Positions 6,690 to 12,359 of a stretch of DNA of 12,359 bases are shown here, piece by piece (within the stretch, counting starts at the first letter, position 1; every line of letters begins with the position of its first letter). A program made the translations under genes and the position numbers. The notes under the pieces were generated by a model. The model worked only from the letters and a program-made list of their open reading frames with translations. It did no database searches and had not been told where the DNA came from. The stretch is from Deltaproteobacteria bacterium (GTDB lineage: Bacteria; Desulfobacterota; B13-G15; RBG-16-54-18). Location of the stretch: contig QMLM01000027.1 in the NCBI GenBank assembly GCA_003646745.1, positions 1-12,359 of the forward strand, read 5' to 3'.

Positions 6690-8267
6690 ATGGGAAGTTG
6701 TATCCATATCGGAGAGATGCTTGCTCGCAACGCCCGTATGTATCCAAATGATATTGCACTTATTGAACGGGCCCCAGCGGAAAACAAGAGAAAAGCGATC
6801 ACATGGCGGCAATTTGATGAGGCAGCGAACCGTTTTGCTAACGCCTTGATGAAAAAGGGGATCAAGAAGGGGGATAAAGTCGTCCATCTCATGATGAACT
6901 CCATAGATTGGCTGATCGCCTACTTTGGGATAGTCCGCACGGGGGCGTGGGCGGTGCCGCTGAATTTCCGCTTCACCAGCGATGATATAAAATACTGTGT
7001 AGGGGTAGCTGAGCCCAAGGCAATGATTTTCGGAGAGGAGTTTATCGATCGGATAGATGCTGTCAAAGGCGAAATGCCTTCTATAAAACACTACTTCTTC
7101 GTGGGAAAGGAAACACCAGCGTATGCAGAGCTCTTTGAGGTGGCCTTGGAGGCCTCATCTTCTGCTGCGCCTCGAGTCGAGATAACTTACGAAGACCCTT
7201 GTGGCCTCTATTTTACCTCGGGCACAACCGGTACGCCCAAACCCATACTCCTCACCCATCGAAATATGGTCTGCGCCTGTATTACGGAGAACGCCCACCA
7301 CCATCAGACAAAACAGGATAATTTCATTCTCATCCCCCCACTATACCATACCGGGGCCAAGATGCATTGGTTTGGGAGTCTGATCGTGGGCGGACGGGCG
7401 GTGATCCTGAAGGGTGTTGCCCCCGAGTGGATTTTGGAGGCCGTGAGCCAAGAGCGGGGAACCATCGTTTGGCTCCTCGTCCCCTGGGCCCAGGATATAC
7501 TGCTGAAGTTTGACAGTGGTGAGTTGAAGCCACAAGATTATAACCTCAGCCAGTGGCGACTTATGCATATAGGCGCTCAGCCCGTTCCCCCCTCATTGGT
7601 AAAACATTGGAAGGAATACTTCCCAGACATGGCCTATGATACCAATTATGGTCTCAGTGAGTCCACGGGACCTGGCTGCGTCCATCTGGGCATAGAGAAT
7701 GAACATAAGGTCGGCGCCATCGGTCTGCCTGGTTTCAATTGGGAGGCACGGATTGTAGACCCCAACGGGAACCCTGTCTTACAAGGGGAGGTGGGAGAAC
7801 TGGTGGTCCGAGGCGATGGGGTTATGAGGAAGTATTACAAAAACCCCGAGGCGACCGCCAACGCCTTAAAAGATGGGTGGCTTTATACGGGGGATATGGC
7901 CCGCCAGGATGAGGAAGGCTTTATCTATCTGGTTGACAGGAAAAAGGACGTCATTATCTCCGGGGGAGAGAATATCTTTCCGGTAGAGATAGAGGACTTC
8001 CTGCACACCAACCCGAAGGTGAAAGACGTGGCCGCCATCGGCTACCCTGACGAACGTCTAGGTGAGATCGTAGCGGTGGTTATCGAGGTGATACCGGGGC
8101 AGACCTTGACAGAACAGGAGGTCATCGAGTTCTGTGAAACTCTTCCCAGATACAAAAGACCTAAGAAGGTATTTTTCGGGGAGGTTCCACGCAATCCGAC
8201 AGGCAAAATAGAAAAACCCAAACTGAGGCAGAAGTACTGTGGCATGGGAGAGGCATTTAAAATTTAG
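6690..8267 (+). CDS. AMP-forming acyl-CoA synthetase, paralogue of the ligase at 719-2272
   Basis: ATP-dependent carboxylate-CoA ligase of 525 residues. Motifs: TSGTTG at 176-181, YGLSE at 320-324, GWLYTGD at 396-402, VDRKKD, SGGENIFPVEIE, and the catalytic lysine in TGKIEKP (about K506). The frame is open from 6579, but ATG 6690 is chosen: GGGGGGAG precedes it and the protein then aligns from its first residues with the paralogue (ARNARMYPNDIA against VKNARMYPHDIA). The earlier part would place the candidate promoter inside the gene. It is divergent from tetR and 16 bases upstream of a PaaK-like ligase, forming a two-gene unit. Residues lining the acyl pocket region differ between the two paralogues (for example PPLYHTGAKMHW here, PPLYHLAIGHLL there), so they may prefer different acids. 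Substrate unknown. Confidence 0.92.
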   Translation: MGSCIHIGEMLARNARMYPNDIALIERAPAENKRKAITWRQFDEAANRFANALMKKGIKKGDKVVHLMMNSIDWLIAYFGIVRTGAWAVPLNFRFTSDDIKYCVGVAEPKAMIFGEEFIDRIDAVKGEMPSIKHYFFVGKETPAYAELFEVALEASSSAAPRVEITYEDPCGLYFTSGTTGTPKPILLTHRNMVCACITENAHHHQTKQDNFILIPPLYHTGAKMHWFGSLIVGGRAVILKGVAPEWILEAVSQERGTIVWLLVPWAQDILLKFDSGELKPQDYNLSQWRLMHIGAQPVPPSLVKHWKEYFPDMAYDTNYGLSESTGPGCVHLGIENEHKVGAIGLPGFNWEARIVDPNGNPVLQGEVGELVVRGDGVMRKYYKNPEATANALKDGWLYTGDMARQDEEGFIYLVDRKKDVIISGGENIFPVEIEDFLHTNPKVKDVAAIGYPDERLGEIVAVVIEVIPGQTLTEQEVIEFCETLPRYKRPKKVFFGEVPRNPTGKIEKPKLRQKYCGMGEAFKI

Positions 8268-8283
8268 CCTCTAAGGTAGCGCG

Positions 8284-9585
8284 ATGACGACATATTGGAA
8301 CGAAAAAGTGGAGACCGCCTCGCGGGAGGAGCTTGAAGAGGCCCAGTGGGGTCTCCTTCAGGAGACAATAAGGTGGCTTTATGAACATGTCCCCTTTTAC
8401 ACTGAGAGATTCCATCAATGTGGGATCAAACCAGATGATATCAAATCTCTTGAGGACATCCCCCAACTCCCTTTTACCACCAAGAGTGACCTTCGTTACC
8501 ATTACCCGCTTCATCTCTGTGCCGTCCCAACAGAGGAAATAGCCCTCATCCAAGCCACTGCTGGTACTACAGGCAAGCCCGTAGTTGTGCCCTATACCTC
8601 CCATGATCTGGATAGGTGGTCTGAATGTATGGCGAGGGCACTATGGTCCGCAGGGATCAGATCAAGTGACATCTGCCAAAACGCCTACGGATATGGGTTG
8701 TTCAGCGGTGGCATGGGATATCATTACGGGTCACAACGCATTGGTTGCGCTATCATACCCACCTCCACCGGGAGGACGGAGAGACAGATTTTGTTCCTTA
8801 GGGATCTCGGCACCACGGCGCTGTTCTGCACCCCCTCTTATGCCCTAACCATTGCGGAGCGAGCAGAAACCCTGGGGGTGGATCTGAAAAGACTCCCCTT
8901 AAGAGTCGGCTCCTTCGGTGCGGAGCCCTGGACCCAGAAGATGAAAAAAGAGATAGAGGAAAGGATGGGGATAAAGGCCTATGAGGTGTATGGTCTTACA
9001 GAGATGATGGGTCCCGGGGTCGCCTTCAGCTGTGAGGCATGCAGACTTCACATAAATGAGGACTATTTCTACCCCGAGGTAATAGATCCAGTAACAGAGA
9101 GGGTATTACCGGAGTGGGAAAGGGGAGAGTTGGTCATCACAGCTCTGCAACGCCAGGCCATGCCCCTTTTAAGATACAGGACTGGGGATATAACGGCCCT
9201 CGGCAGAATCAGGTGCGAGTGTGGAAGGACATTGACGGTGATGGAAAGGGTCCTCGGAAGGACGGATGATATGCTCATCATCAGTGGTGTAAACGTATTC
9301 CCGAGCCAAATAGAGGACATCCTGCTCGAGTTTGAGGAAACAGGGCCACATTATCAGATTAAGGTCTTCAAGAAGGGCTATTTAGACAGCATAGCAGTGG
9401 AAGTAGAAGCCAAGGCCGAGATCTACTCCCTCGGGAAGGAGAAGATCGCTGAAGTCGAGAATAGGATCAGCGCCCGTCTTAACCAGGTGATCGGGATCAA
9501 GGCCCAGGTGACCCTTTTGGAGCCAGGCTCCATCCCCCGCAGTGAGGGGAAGGCCAAGAGGGTAATAGATGAAAGAAAGAGATAG
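8284..9585 (+). CDS. Phenylacetate-CoA ligase-like AMP-forming enzyme (PaaK type)
   Basis: Adenylate-forming ligase of the PaaK branch, 433 residues, the usual length for that group. Seen: TAGTTGKPVVVPYT at 92-105 (ATP loop, with the PaaK-like GKP), FGAEPW at 211-216, YGLTEMMGPG at 236-245, a Cys cluster (C250, C253, C311, C313), LRYRTGD at 296-302, GRTDDMLIISGVNVFPSQIE at 325-344, and a C-terminal PRSEGKAKRV with the expected catalytic lysine near 423. PaaK enzymes activate phenylacetate and related aromatic or short acids; the true substrate here is unknown. ATG 8284 follows AAGGTAG. It is co-directional with the ligase 16 bases upstream and is followed by a strong terminator, so it ends the rightward unit. 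Confidence 0.9.
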   Translation: MTTYWNEKVETASREELEEAQWGLLQETIRWLYEHVPFYTERFHQCGIKPDDIKSLEDIPQLPFTTKSDLRYHYPLHLCAVPTEEIALIQATAGTTGKPVVVPYTSHDLDRWSECMARALWSAGIRSSDICQNAYGYGLFSGGMGYHYGSQRIGCAIIPTSTGRTERQILFLRDLGTTALFCTPSYALTIAERAETLGVDLKRLPLRVGSFGAEPWTQKMKKEIEERMGIKAYEVYGLTEMMGPGVAFSCEACRLHINEDYFYPEVIDPVTERVLPEWERGELVITALQRQAMPLLRYRTGDITALGRIRCECGRTLTVMERVLGRTDDMLIISGVNVFPSQIEDILLEFEETGPHYQIKVFKKGYLDSIAVEVEAKAEIYSLGKEKIAEVENRISARLNQVIGIKAQVTLLEPGSIPRSEGKAKRVIDERKR

Positions 9586-9604
9586 GGGGAACCTTACAAA
9601 TTAG

Positions 9605-9634
9605 GGCCCACTTTAAGTGGGCCTTTTATTTTTT
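9605..9634 (+). terminator. Intrinsic terminator after the PaaK-like gene
   Basis: GGCCCACTT (9605-9613) and AAGTGGGCC (9615-9623) form a perfect stem in the DNA, realistically a 7-8 bp GC-rich stem with a small loop. It is followed immediately by TTTTATTTTTT. The stem starts 20 bases after the stop codon at 9585. There is no T-tract on the opposite strand, so it works for plus-strand transcription only. Its U-tract ends only four bases before the rsmG start codon. Confidence 0.92.
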
Positions 9635-9638
9635 GAGG

Positions 9639-10322
9639 ATGCGGGAACTTAAGGAAATATTGGTTAAGGGTGCCCAGGAGTTGGGAATAGTCTTGACCAC
9701 CCAGGTGGTGGAAGATTATATCCTATATGCAGAAGAGTTAAAGAAATGGAACCAAAAAATCAACCTCACTGCCTTAAAGGGAGACCTGCAAATAGGGGTG
9801 AAACACTTCTTGGATTCCCTTACTGTTGTCCCTTACCTGCGGGGGGTGAAAAGGGTTCTAGATATAGGGTCTGGGGCGGGATTCCCCGGATTGCCCCTTA
9901 AGATCTTATTTCCTTCCATCGAGCTGCTGCTGCTAGAGTCTTCTCAAAAGAAGGCCTTCTTCCTGCGACATATGGTCAGAAGACTGGGGTTAGAAGGGGC
10001 GAAGGTCATCCATGGTCGTGCACAACAAAGTGAGATTATCAATAAATATGGCGGGAATTTTGACCTAGTCCTCTCCCGAGCTTTGGCGGACCTGCCGACC
10101 TTTCTGTTATTTGCCCTTCCCTATGTCAAACAAGGGGGGCTCATCCTGGGGATGAGGGGGAAGAGGGGTGAGCAAGAGCTGCATGAAGTAGATTGGAAGG
10201 GGTTAGGCTTAAAGCTGGTCGAAAAAAGGAGGTTGGTACTGCCCTTCCTGCAGGAGACAAGGATACTGCTGCTCTTCCAATTCCCTGAAAACCCAACCTT
10301 CGTCAGCTACAGGAAACCCTAA
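9639..10322 (+). CDS. rsmG: 16S rRNA (guanine-N7) methyltransferase RsmG (GidB)
   Basis: Transfers a methyl group from S-adenosylmethionine to N7 of G527 in 16S rRNA (E. coli numbering); cytoplasmic. From ATG 9639 the protein has 227 residues, close to other RsmG proteins. Family blocks: KWNQKINLTA at 36-45, HFLDSL at 56-61, the SAM-binding loop VLDIGSGAGFPGLPL at 73-87, LLESSQKKAFFLR, and VLSRALADLPTF. The start is uncertain: ATG 9639 has only GAGG directly touching it; TTG 9633 lies in the terminator T-tract; TTG 9660 has AAGGA at good spacing but would drop seven residues that align with E. coli RsmG. In many bacteria rsmG follows mnmG and precedes parAB; here parAB follows but mnmG is replaced by the catabolic locus. 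Low expression or readthrough from upstream is possible. Confidence 0.95.
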   Translation: MRELKEILVKGAQELGIVLTTQVVEDYILYAEELKKWNQKINLTALKGDLQIGVKHFLDSLTVVPYLRGVKRVLDIGSGAGFPGLPLKILFPSIELLLLESSQKKAFFLRHMVRRLGLEGAKVIHGRAQQSEIINKYGGNFDLVLSRALADLPTFLLFALPYVKQGGLILGMRGKRGEQELHEVDWKGLGLKLVEKRRLVLPFLQETRILLLFQFPENPTFVSYRKP

Positions 10323-10410
10323 TCCAATACCAACTGTTTTTCCCCTTTTCAAAGGGATGTGTTTATGATAATTAACGAAAGGGCCCTTTTGGCAAAAGGC
10401 TGCATTGGAG

Positions 10411-11187
10411 ATGGGAAAGGTCATTAGCATTGCGAACCAAAAGGGAGGGGGGGGTAAAACGACGACGGCGGTAAACCTCTCCGCTTCCCTGGCCATTGCT
10501 GAGATAAAAACCCTATTAGTAGATGCTGACCCCCAGGGAAACTCCTCCAGTGGAGTTGGGTATGATAAGGAAGACATAAGGGAAAACCTCTATCACGCCC
10601 TAATTGGGCAGGTGAGCATACGGGAGATCATTAAAGACACCGAAATCCCCCATCTGAAGGTAGTCACGGCCAACACCGACCTCATCGGGGCGGAGATTGA
10701 GTTGATCAATGAGATCGCGAGGGAGAAAAAATTGAAGGAGGTCTTGTGGGAGGTGGTAGCTGAATATGACTTTGTCTTCATCGATTGCCCACCCTCATTG
10801 GGACTGCTCACGGTAAATTCTCTGGCTGCATCTCACTCTGTCCTCATACCTCTGCAATGTGAATACTACGCCATGGAGGGACTGACCCAACTGCTAAAGA
10901 CCATCAGACTCGTGAAGGAGCACCTAAATCCGGACTTGCAGATCGAGGGTATATTGCTCACCATGTATGATGTGAGAAACAACCTCTCTCAACAGGTAGC
11001 CGAGGAGGTGAGATCCCACTTTAGGGGGAAAGTCTTCTCGACCGTCATCCCGAGAAATATCAGGTTGAGCGAAGCCCCCAGCTATGGGAGACCGGTAATC
11101 CTCTACGATGCCCACTCCAAGGGGGCCCAAAGTTATATCGAACTGGCCAAAGAAATACTTATAAATGGGAAGGGGAACCATGCCTAA
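10411..11187 (+). CDS. parA: Chromosome partitioning ATPase ParA (Soj)
   Basis: Soj-type ParA ATPase that binds DNA non-specifically as an ATP dimer and moves ParB-parS complexes during chromosome segregation. From ATG 10411 it has 258 residues and no N-terminal DNA-binding extension, as in chromosomal short ParA proteins. The deviant Walker A is KGGGGKTT (11-18) with the signature lysine K11; A' is VDADPQGN (37-44) and Walker B is FVFIDCPPS (121-129). The usual motif is KGGVGKTT, so one position is Gly, encoded in an 8-G run. TTG 10405 is an alternative start with better ribosome-site spacing (AAAAGG, 5 bases) and adds two residues; ATG is preferred because homologues begin M-x-K-x-I-A/S-I. 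It lies 88 bases after rsmG and overlaps parB by 8 bases. Confidence 0.95.
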   Translation: MGKVISIANQKGGGGKTTTAVNLSASLAIAEIKTLLVDADPQGNSSSGVGYDKEDIRENLYHALIGQVSIREIIKDTEIPHLKVVTANTDLIGAEIELINEIAREKKLKEVLWEVVAEYDFVFIDCPPSLGLLTVNSLAASHSVLIPLQCEYYAMEGLTQLLKTIRLVKEHLNPDLQIEGILLTMYDVRNNLSQQVAEEVRSHFRGKVFSTVIPRNIRLSEAPSYGRPVILYDAHSKGAQSYIELAKEILINGKGNHA

Positions 11188-12040
11188 ACGAACTGCCTTA
11201 GGAAAGGGTTTAGGGGCCCTATTCCCCGAGATGGAAAGGGGGGAAAGGGGAAATTTCCTCTTATGTGATATAGATGAAATTCGTCCCAGTCCCTGGCAAC
11301 CTCGCAGGCTGCGCCCCGATGAGGGAATAGAGGAACTCACCCAGTCCATAAAAGAGAAGGGGATCCTGCAGCCCCTGGTGGTGCGCAAAAAGCAGGAGGG
11401 CTACGAGATCATTGTGGGGGAGAGGAGGTGGCGGGCGGCCCAGAGGGCAGGCCTGAAAAAGATTCCCATCATCATAAAAGAGGCCACCGATCAGGAGGTC
11501 GTCGAGATGGCCTTGATAGAAAATCTTCAGCGGGAGGATCTAAACCCCCTGGAGGAAGCAGAGGCCTATCAACGGCTGCTCAGGGAATTCGGTTACACCC
11601 AGGAGGCCTTGGCCCAGCGAATCGGCAAGGACAGGTCTTCCGTGACCAATACCCTGCGCTTGTTGAAACTTCCCGAAGAGGTCAAGAGTACCTTAGAAAG
11701 AAATGAAATCACCATGGGTCATGCTCGGGCCCTCTTGGCCTTGGGAGATGAAAGGGAACAAATCTCCTTTTGCAGAAAGATCGTAAAAAAAGGGCTATCG
11801 GTGCGGGAAACAGAGGAAGGGGTGCGGCGCCTCCTGACAAAGGAGGTACAAAAACCGGCTAAAGAAGAATTGACCCCACAGACAGAAGCCCTCCGGGAAG
11901 AGCTACGTCGCCTCCTGAAGACCCAGGTGAGGATCAAGATGAAAGGAGAAAAAGGAACGATCGAGATCGAGTTTTACTCCCTAGACGACCTGGAGAGGAT
12001 CTTAGAGGTCATCAGGGGGCAATCTACCAAACTGGCATAA
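11180..12040 (+). CDS. parB: Chromosome partitioning protein ParB (Spo0J)
   Basis: Sequence-specific CTP-dependent clamp that loads at parS sites and stimulates ParA. From ATG 11180 it has 286 residues. Domains in order: an N-terminal GLGKGLGALF-like peptide (RTALGKGLGALF) that in homologues contacts ParA; the ParB/Srx CTPase domain with PSPWQPRR (36-43) and GERRWRAAQRAG (80-91); ENLQREDLNPLEEAEAY (114-130); the parS-reading helix-turn-helix TQEALAQRIGKDRSSVTNTLRLL (about 140-162); a variable linker; and a C-terminal dimerisation domain (IEIEFYSLDDLERIL). An upstream in-frame ATG at 11165 lacks a good ribosome site, while ATG 11180 has GGAAGGGG before it and gives the usual M-K-R start. The 8-base overlap with parA indicates translational coupling. 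Confidence 0.96.
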   Translation: MPKRTALGKGLGALFPEMERGERGNFLLCDIDEIRPSPWQPRRLRPDEGIEELTQSIKEKGILQPLVVRKKQEGYEIIVGERRWRAAQRAGLKKIPIIIKEATDQEVVEMALIENLQREDLNPLEEAEAYQRLLREFGYTQEALAQRIGKDRSSVTNTLRLLKLPEEVKSTLERNEITMGHARALLALGDEREQISFCRKIVKKGLSVRETEEGVRRLLTKEVQKPAKEELTPQTEALREELRRLLKTQVRIKMKGEKGTIEIEFYSLDDLERILEVIRGQSTKLA

Positions 12041-12063
12041 ATTGCGCAAGGAGGATGAACCAA

Positions 12064-12359
12064 ATGCGGAAGAAAGAAGCAAAGACCCTAGATTCCCTAG
12101 AGCGAGGTGAGGTCAACGCCTTTTTAGGGGTTGAGACTTCCTTTGAGGGAAAATTGAGCTATAACGGAGCAGTAAGGTTGGATGGTCGTTTCAAGGGCGA
12201 GATCCACAGCGAGGATATATTGGTTGTGGGAGAAACGGCGAAGATCGAGGGGGAGGTCCACGTGGGTACCGCCATCATCCAAGGTGAGGTGGTGGGTAAT
12301 ATTATCGCCAAAGAGAAGGTGGAGCTCCACCACCCCGGTAGGGTCATAGGAGATATAAC
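12064..12359 (+). CDS. Bactofilin family cytoskeletal protein (partial, 3' end outside window)
   Basis: Polymer-forming cytoskeletal protein (DUF583). I translated 98 residues in one frame to the right edge. The pattern FLGVETSFEGKLSYNGAVRL, then DGRFKGEIHSEDILVVGE, AKIEGEVHVGTAIIQGEVVGNI and AKEKVELHHPGRVIGDI, shows the short beta-helix rungs with regularly spaced G-x-I/V typical of bactofilins. ATG 12064 is preferred because AAGGAGG (12048-12054) sits 9 bases upstream; an in-frame ATG at 12055 touches the ribosome site directly. It follows parB by 23 bases and is probably in the same operon. In Myxococcus, bactofilins lie beside parAB and help position the partition machinery at the poles (known for that species); a similar role here is inferred. 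Confidence 0.88.
   Translation, partial: MRKKEAKTLDSLERGEVNAFLGVETSFEGKLSYNGAVRLDGRFKGEIHSEDILVVGETAKIEGEVHVGTAIIQGEVVGNIIAKEKVELHHPGRVIGDI

Noticed and set aside
10378..10389. Palindrome AAAGGGCCCTTT in the rsmG-parA gap
   Set aside because: It has no loop and no T-tract suited to a terminator, and no matching second site. The neighbouring CCCTTT/AAAGGG dyad is also short. No function can be supported.
12259..12264. CACGTG core resembling the centre of a parS site
   Set aside because: The flanks (GGTC...GGTA) do not match the TGTTTCACGTGAAACA consensus and the site is inside the bactofilin coding sequence. No convincing parS was found in the window.

Overview
The window looks like chromosomal DNA from an anaerobic deltaproteobacterium-like (Desulfobacterota-type) organism. 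This rests on the gene order rsmG-parA-parB-bactofilin at the right end, plus a left part rich in TRAP transport, acyl-CoA ligases and a B12-dependent acyl-CoA mutase. The assignment is inferred from gene content and order; no rRNA or other phylogenetic marker is present.

Left and middle (1-9634) is a catabolic locus built around a divergent promoter region at 6429-6689. Leftward (minus strand) runs a tight five-gene operon: a TetR-family regulator (5805-6428), the large and small subunits of a two-subunit coenzyme-B12 acyl-CoA mutase (4180-5808 and 3746-4147), an MmgE/PrpD-family protein (2298-3659) and an acyl-CoA synthetase (719-2272). A TRAP-type substrate-binding protein (1-498, cut by the window edge) follows in the same direction behind its own possible promoter and leader hairpin. 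Rightward run a second, clearly paralogous acyl-CoA synthetase (6690-8267) and a phenylacetate-CoA ligase-like enzyme (8284-9585), closed by a strong intrinsic terminator (9605-9634). Two 19-bp direct repeats (6432-6469), forming an overall dyad just upstream of tetR, are the probable TetR operator.

Taken together the locus reads as uptake of a carboxylate (TRAP), activation to a CoA thioester (up to three ligases), carbon-skeleton rearrangement by the mutase, and a hydro-lyase, isomerase or decarboxylase type step by the MmgE/PrpD protein, under a probable acyl-CoA-sensing repressor. The mutase is the most interesting item: by hand alignment it lacks the Tyr89, Gln197, Arg207 and His244 equivalents of methylmalonyl-CoA mutase, carries a short insertion in the substrate region, and also does not match the isobutyryl- or 2-hydroxyisobutyryl-CoA mutase signatures. 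Its substrate is probably something else, and the pathway may be undescribed.

Right end (9639-12359) is housekeeping backbone: rsmG (16S rRNA methyltransferase), parA and parB (chromosome partitioning) and the start of a bactofilin gene, all on the plus strand. The usual rsmG partners mnmE and mnmG are not upstream; the catabolic locus lies there instead, and its terminator abuts the rsmG start codon.
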